DNA of 5,998 bases from Lysobacteraceae bacterium (GTDB lineage: Bacteria; Pseudomonadota; Gammaproteobacteria; Xanthomonadales; Xanthomonadaceae): the NCBI GenBank assembly GCA_017990865.1, contig JAGNNB010000205.1, positions 1-5,998 of the forward strand, read 5' to 3'. This document shows positions 4,272 through 5,998 of this stretch, piece by piece; positions within the stretch are counted from its first letter, which is position 1, and each line of letters begins with the position of its first letter. Under the pieces are notes generated by a model. It worked only from the letters and a program-made list of their open reading frames with translations, was not told where the DNA came from and searched no databases. The translations under genes and the position numbers were made by a program.

Positions 4272-5998
4272 TCAGAACGTGATGCTCCAACTATTGATAT
4301 AGCCGGTGTCCTGCGTCGCGTTGTCGTTCACCCGCAATTTCCATGTGCCGTTCAGCGCTTCGGTGGACACGTTCACGGTGTAGGTGCTGTTGATGTTGTC
4401 CGTGCTGCCGCCCGTGCGGTTATGCAGGACGTACACGCTGCCATCCGGCGCGACCAAATCGACTTTCAAATCGCCGATGTAGGTGTGGACGATGCTCACC
4501 GCGACCGGCGTGGCGCTCGGCGCGTTGCCGGTGCGGCCGGACACGACGATCGAACTTTCGACGGTGGCGTTGTCGGCGATCGTGACATCGACGGCGTTGG
4601 TGTAGGTCTGCGCGCTGCCGCCGCCCCCGCTCACCGTCACCGCTTGCGTCTTGCTCGCGCTGAGCCCGCCGTTGTCGGTCACGGTCAACATCACGTTGTA
4701 CGTGCCGGCGCTGGAGTACGTCCTGCTCGGGTTCGTGGCCGTGGAGAGCGTGCCGTCGCCGAAGCTCCAACTGCGCGAGGCGATGGTGCCGTCGCTGTCG
4801 GTGGAGGTGTCGGTGAAGTTCGCGGTCAAGCCGGTCGAGGCGACGGTGAAGTTTGCCGTCGGCGCGACGTTACCGCCGCCACCGCCGCCGGTGATCGTCA
4901 GGATCGCGGCGTTCGGCGTGCCCGGTTTGCCGGCGGCATCGGTGCCTTGCACGTAGATCAGATGCCGACCCGCGGCCAAGCCGGTGGTGCTGAGGGTCGC
5001 GGTCGCGGTCTCGCGCGTGGCGTTGAAGCTGCCGTCGCTGGCGGTCATCGTCAGCCCGTTGGCGCCGATCTCCCACGGCGCCACGTCCACATAGACTTTC
5101 GCGGAGGCGATGGCCTGCGTCGCCTCGGTGCCGTTGGTTTGATTGAACTGGCTGTCGTCGAGAATCGCGCTGATCGTGACCGGCGTACCGGCGGCGACGG
5201 CGGCGCTGGAGGTCGAGACGCTGACCGTATTCGGACCCGAGGGATAGCGATAAGGCGCGGTCAGATTGCGGGCGGCGTATTTCAGCGCGGCGAGGTTCTT
5301 CGGCAGCGTGTTGGAGGTGAAGGTCGTGCACGATTCGAAGAACGAGACGCCCAGCTCGATGGTGTAGCTGGGCACGCCGAGCAAGCCATACATCGTGTCG
5401 TCGGTGGTGCCATCGGTGGCGTACAGCTCATCCGATTGTTGCGGTCGGTAGCTGTTGAAGTACGCCATGCGCCGGCCGAGCGTGCGCAGCGCGGGGCCAT
5501 TGGGCGCCTGCGCCGTGGTGTCGCCCCAGGACCAGAGCACCAGTTGCGAATAGCTGTGGATGTCCAGGAACAGGCCCTGATAGTCGTCCGGTGCGGCGCT
5601 GGTGGCGGCATCGGCGCGGCGATCGGGGAAGATACCGCCGCTGTAGGTACCGCCCGCGCCCGGCGTGCCGGCTACCAAGCGCACCAGGTTTTGGGTTTCG
5701 GGTTCCGACTGCGTGCTCGGGCCGCGATAGGTTTCGGCGCAAGCGTTGCCGCTGGAACCCACGCCGGCGGTGATGTTCCAGTGGAACGGGAAATTGCGGT
5801 TCAGATCGATGCCGGCGCTGTTGGCGCTGCAGGTGCCGTTGGTGTTGTTGACGTTCTTGCGCCACGACAACCCGGTTTCGGCTTTTTTGCGGCCGTCCGG
5901 ATTGGCTTGCAGCACCAGATGGAAGGTGTAGTTGTCCATCAACCATGTGGCTTCCGGATCGGTGCCGTAGCCGTTCACCAACCACTCGGCGAAGCGCG
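4272..5998 (-). CDS. Secreted M14 zinc carboxypeptidase with Ig-like, PKD and P domains (5' end outside window)
   Basis: 574 residues are visible, from the first whole codon at 5996 to TGA at 4272-4274. Residues 1 to about 248 are the second half of an M14 metallocarboxypeptidase. SWRKN (Arg46, equivalent to Arg127 of carboxypeptidase A) and DLNRNF (Asn66-Arg67, the 144/145 pair that binds the substrate carboxylate) are present, as are DIHSYSQL (His147, the third zinc ligand), Tyr203 near the flexible tyrosine, and YTIELG (Glu214, the catalytic glutamate). The first two zinc ligands (HxxE) must lie upstream, beyond 5998. Then come an Ig-like beta domain (about 255-369), Gly6 (370-375), a PKD domain (376-456, with WSFGDG and GTYNVMLTVTDN), a Gly4 linker and a P/Homo B proprotein-convertase domain to the C-terminus (462-574, with HTYIGDLKVDLVAPDG and GTWKLRVNDNA). 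The protein is probably exported and removes C-terminal residues from peptides outside the cell. The accessory domains likely aid stability or binding. It is convergent with the upstream plus-strand genes. Confidence 0.95.
   Translation of the reverse strand, partial: RFAEWLVNGYGTDPEATWLMDNYTFHLVLQANPDGRKKAETGLSWRKNVNNTNGTCSANSAGIDLNRNFPFHWNITAGVGSSGNACAETYRGPSTQSEPETQNLVRLVAGTPGAGGTYSGGIFPDRRADAATSAAPDDYQGLFLDIHSYSQLVLWSWGDTTAQAPNGPALRTLGRRMAYFNSYRPQQSDELYATDGTTDDTMYGLLGVPSYTIELGVSFFESCTTFTSNTLPKNLAALKYAARNLTAPYRYPSGPNTVSVSTSSAAVAAGTPVTISAILDDSQFNQTNGTEATQAIASAKVYVDVAPWEIGANGLTMTASDGSFNATRETATATLSTTGLAAGRHLIYVQGTDAAGKPGTPNAAILTITGGGGGGNVAPTANFTVASTGLTANFTDTSTDSDGTIASRSWSFGDGTLSTATNPSRTYSSAGTYNVMLTVTDNGGLSASKTQAVTVSGGGGSAQTYTNAVDVTIADNATVESSIVVSGRTGNAPSATPVAVSIVHTYIGDLKVDLVAPDGSVYVLHNRTGGSTDNINSTYTVNVSTEALNGTWKLRVNDNATQDTGYINSWSITF

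Noticed and set aside
4872..4889. Trinucleotide repeat that could be a phase-variable microsatellite
   Set aside because: It is a short in-frame glycine linker in a protein; changes by whole codons would alter only linker length and not switch the gene.
4651..4956. Plus-strand 101-codon frame with a proline run, antisense to the carboxypeptidase
   Set aside because: The proline run is the complement of the Gly6 linker codons; the frame is a shadow of the PKD and Ig-like coding region.

Overview
The window is GC-rich, and nearly all reading frames stay open by chance, so most long frames are shadows. Codon preference, the multidomain secreted zinc carboxypeptidase and the style of the hypothetical proteins suggest a gammaproteobacterium of the Xanthomonadaceae/Lysobacteraceae type (Lysobacter, Luteimonas or a relative). 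That placement is inference from overall character; no marker gene is present.

Layout from left to right. (1) Positions 1-405 hold the 3' end of a DNase I-like endonuclease/exonuclease/phosphatase protein, with all visible active-site positions intact. (2) 12 bases later, 418-2085 encodes a 555-residue protein with one N-terminal membrane segment and a large periplasmic beta-rich part containing two carboxypeptidase-regulatory-like modules; its function is unknown. (3) 2086-2352 is non-coding and carries a 141-bp palindromic miniature transposable element (2137-2277) with 16-bp inverted ends and an exact TTA duplication, as expected for a MITE mobilised by an IS5-family (IS1031-like) transposase. 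(4) 2353-3312 encodes an exported 319-residue protein with a conserved but functionally unassigned GDGLG...GCLGLY motif. The frame runs open through the MITE, so automatic start calling would add a false N-terminus of 75 residues. (5) 3313-3527 contains a 43-codon remnant that resembles the N-terminus of a GNAT-type acetyltransferase. (6) 3528-4196 encodes a 222-residue SIMPL/DUF541-like protein without a signal peptide. (7) A strong symmetrical hairpin at 4216-4243 separates this gene from (8) a convergent gene on the minus strand, 4272-5998, the C-terminal 574 residues of a secreted M14 zinc carboxypeptidase with Ig-like, PKD and P (Homo B) domains joined by glycine linkers. Its 5' end lies beyond the window.

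The genes do not form one recognisable pathway. The nuclease and the carboxypeptidase are both degradative enzymes, probably secreted, which fits a predatory or saprophytic lifestyle. No CRISPR array, defence cassette, rRNA, tRNA, phage genes or complete insertion sequence was seen. The most notable elements are the MITE and the GNAT gene remnant.
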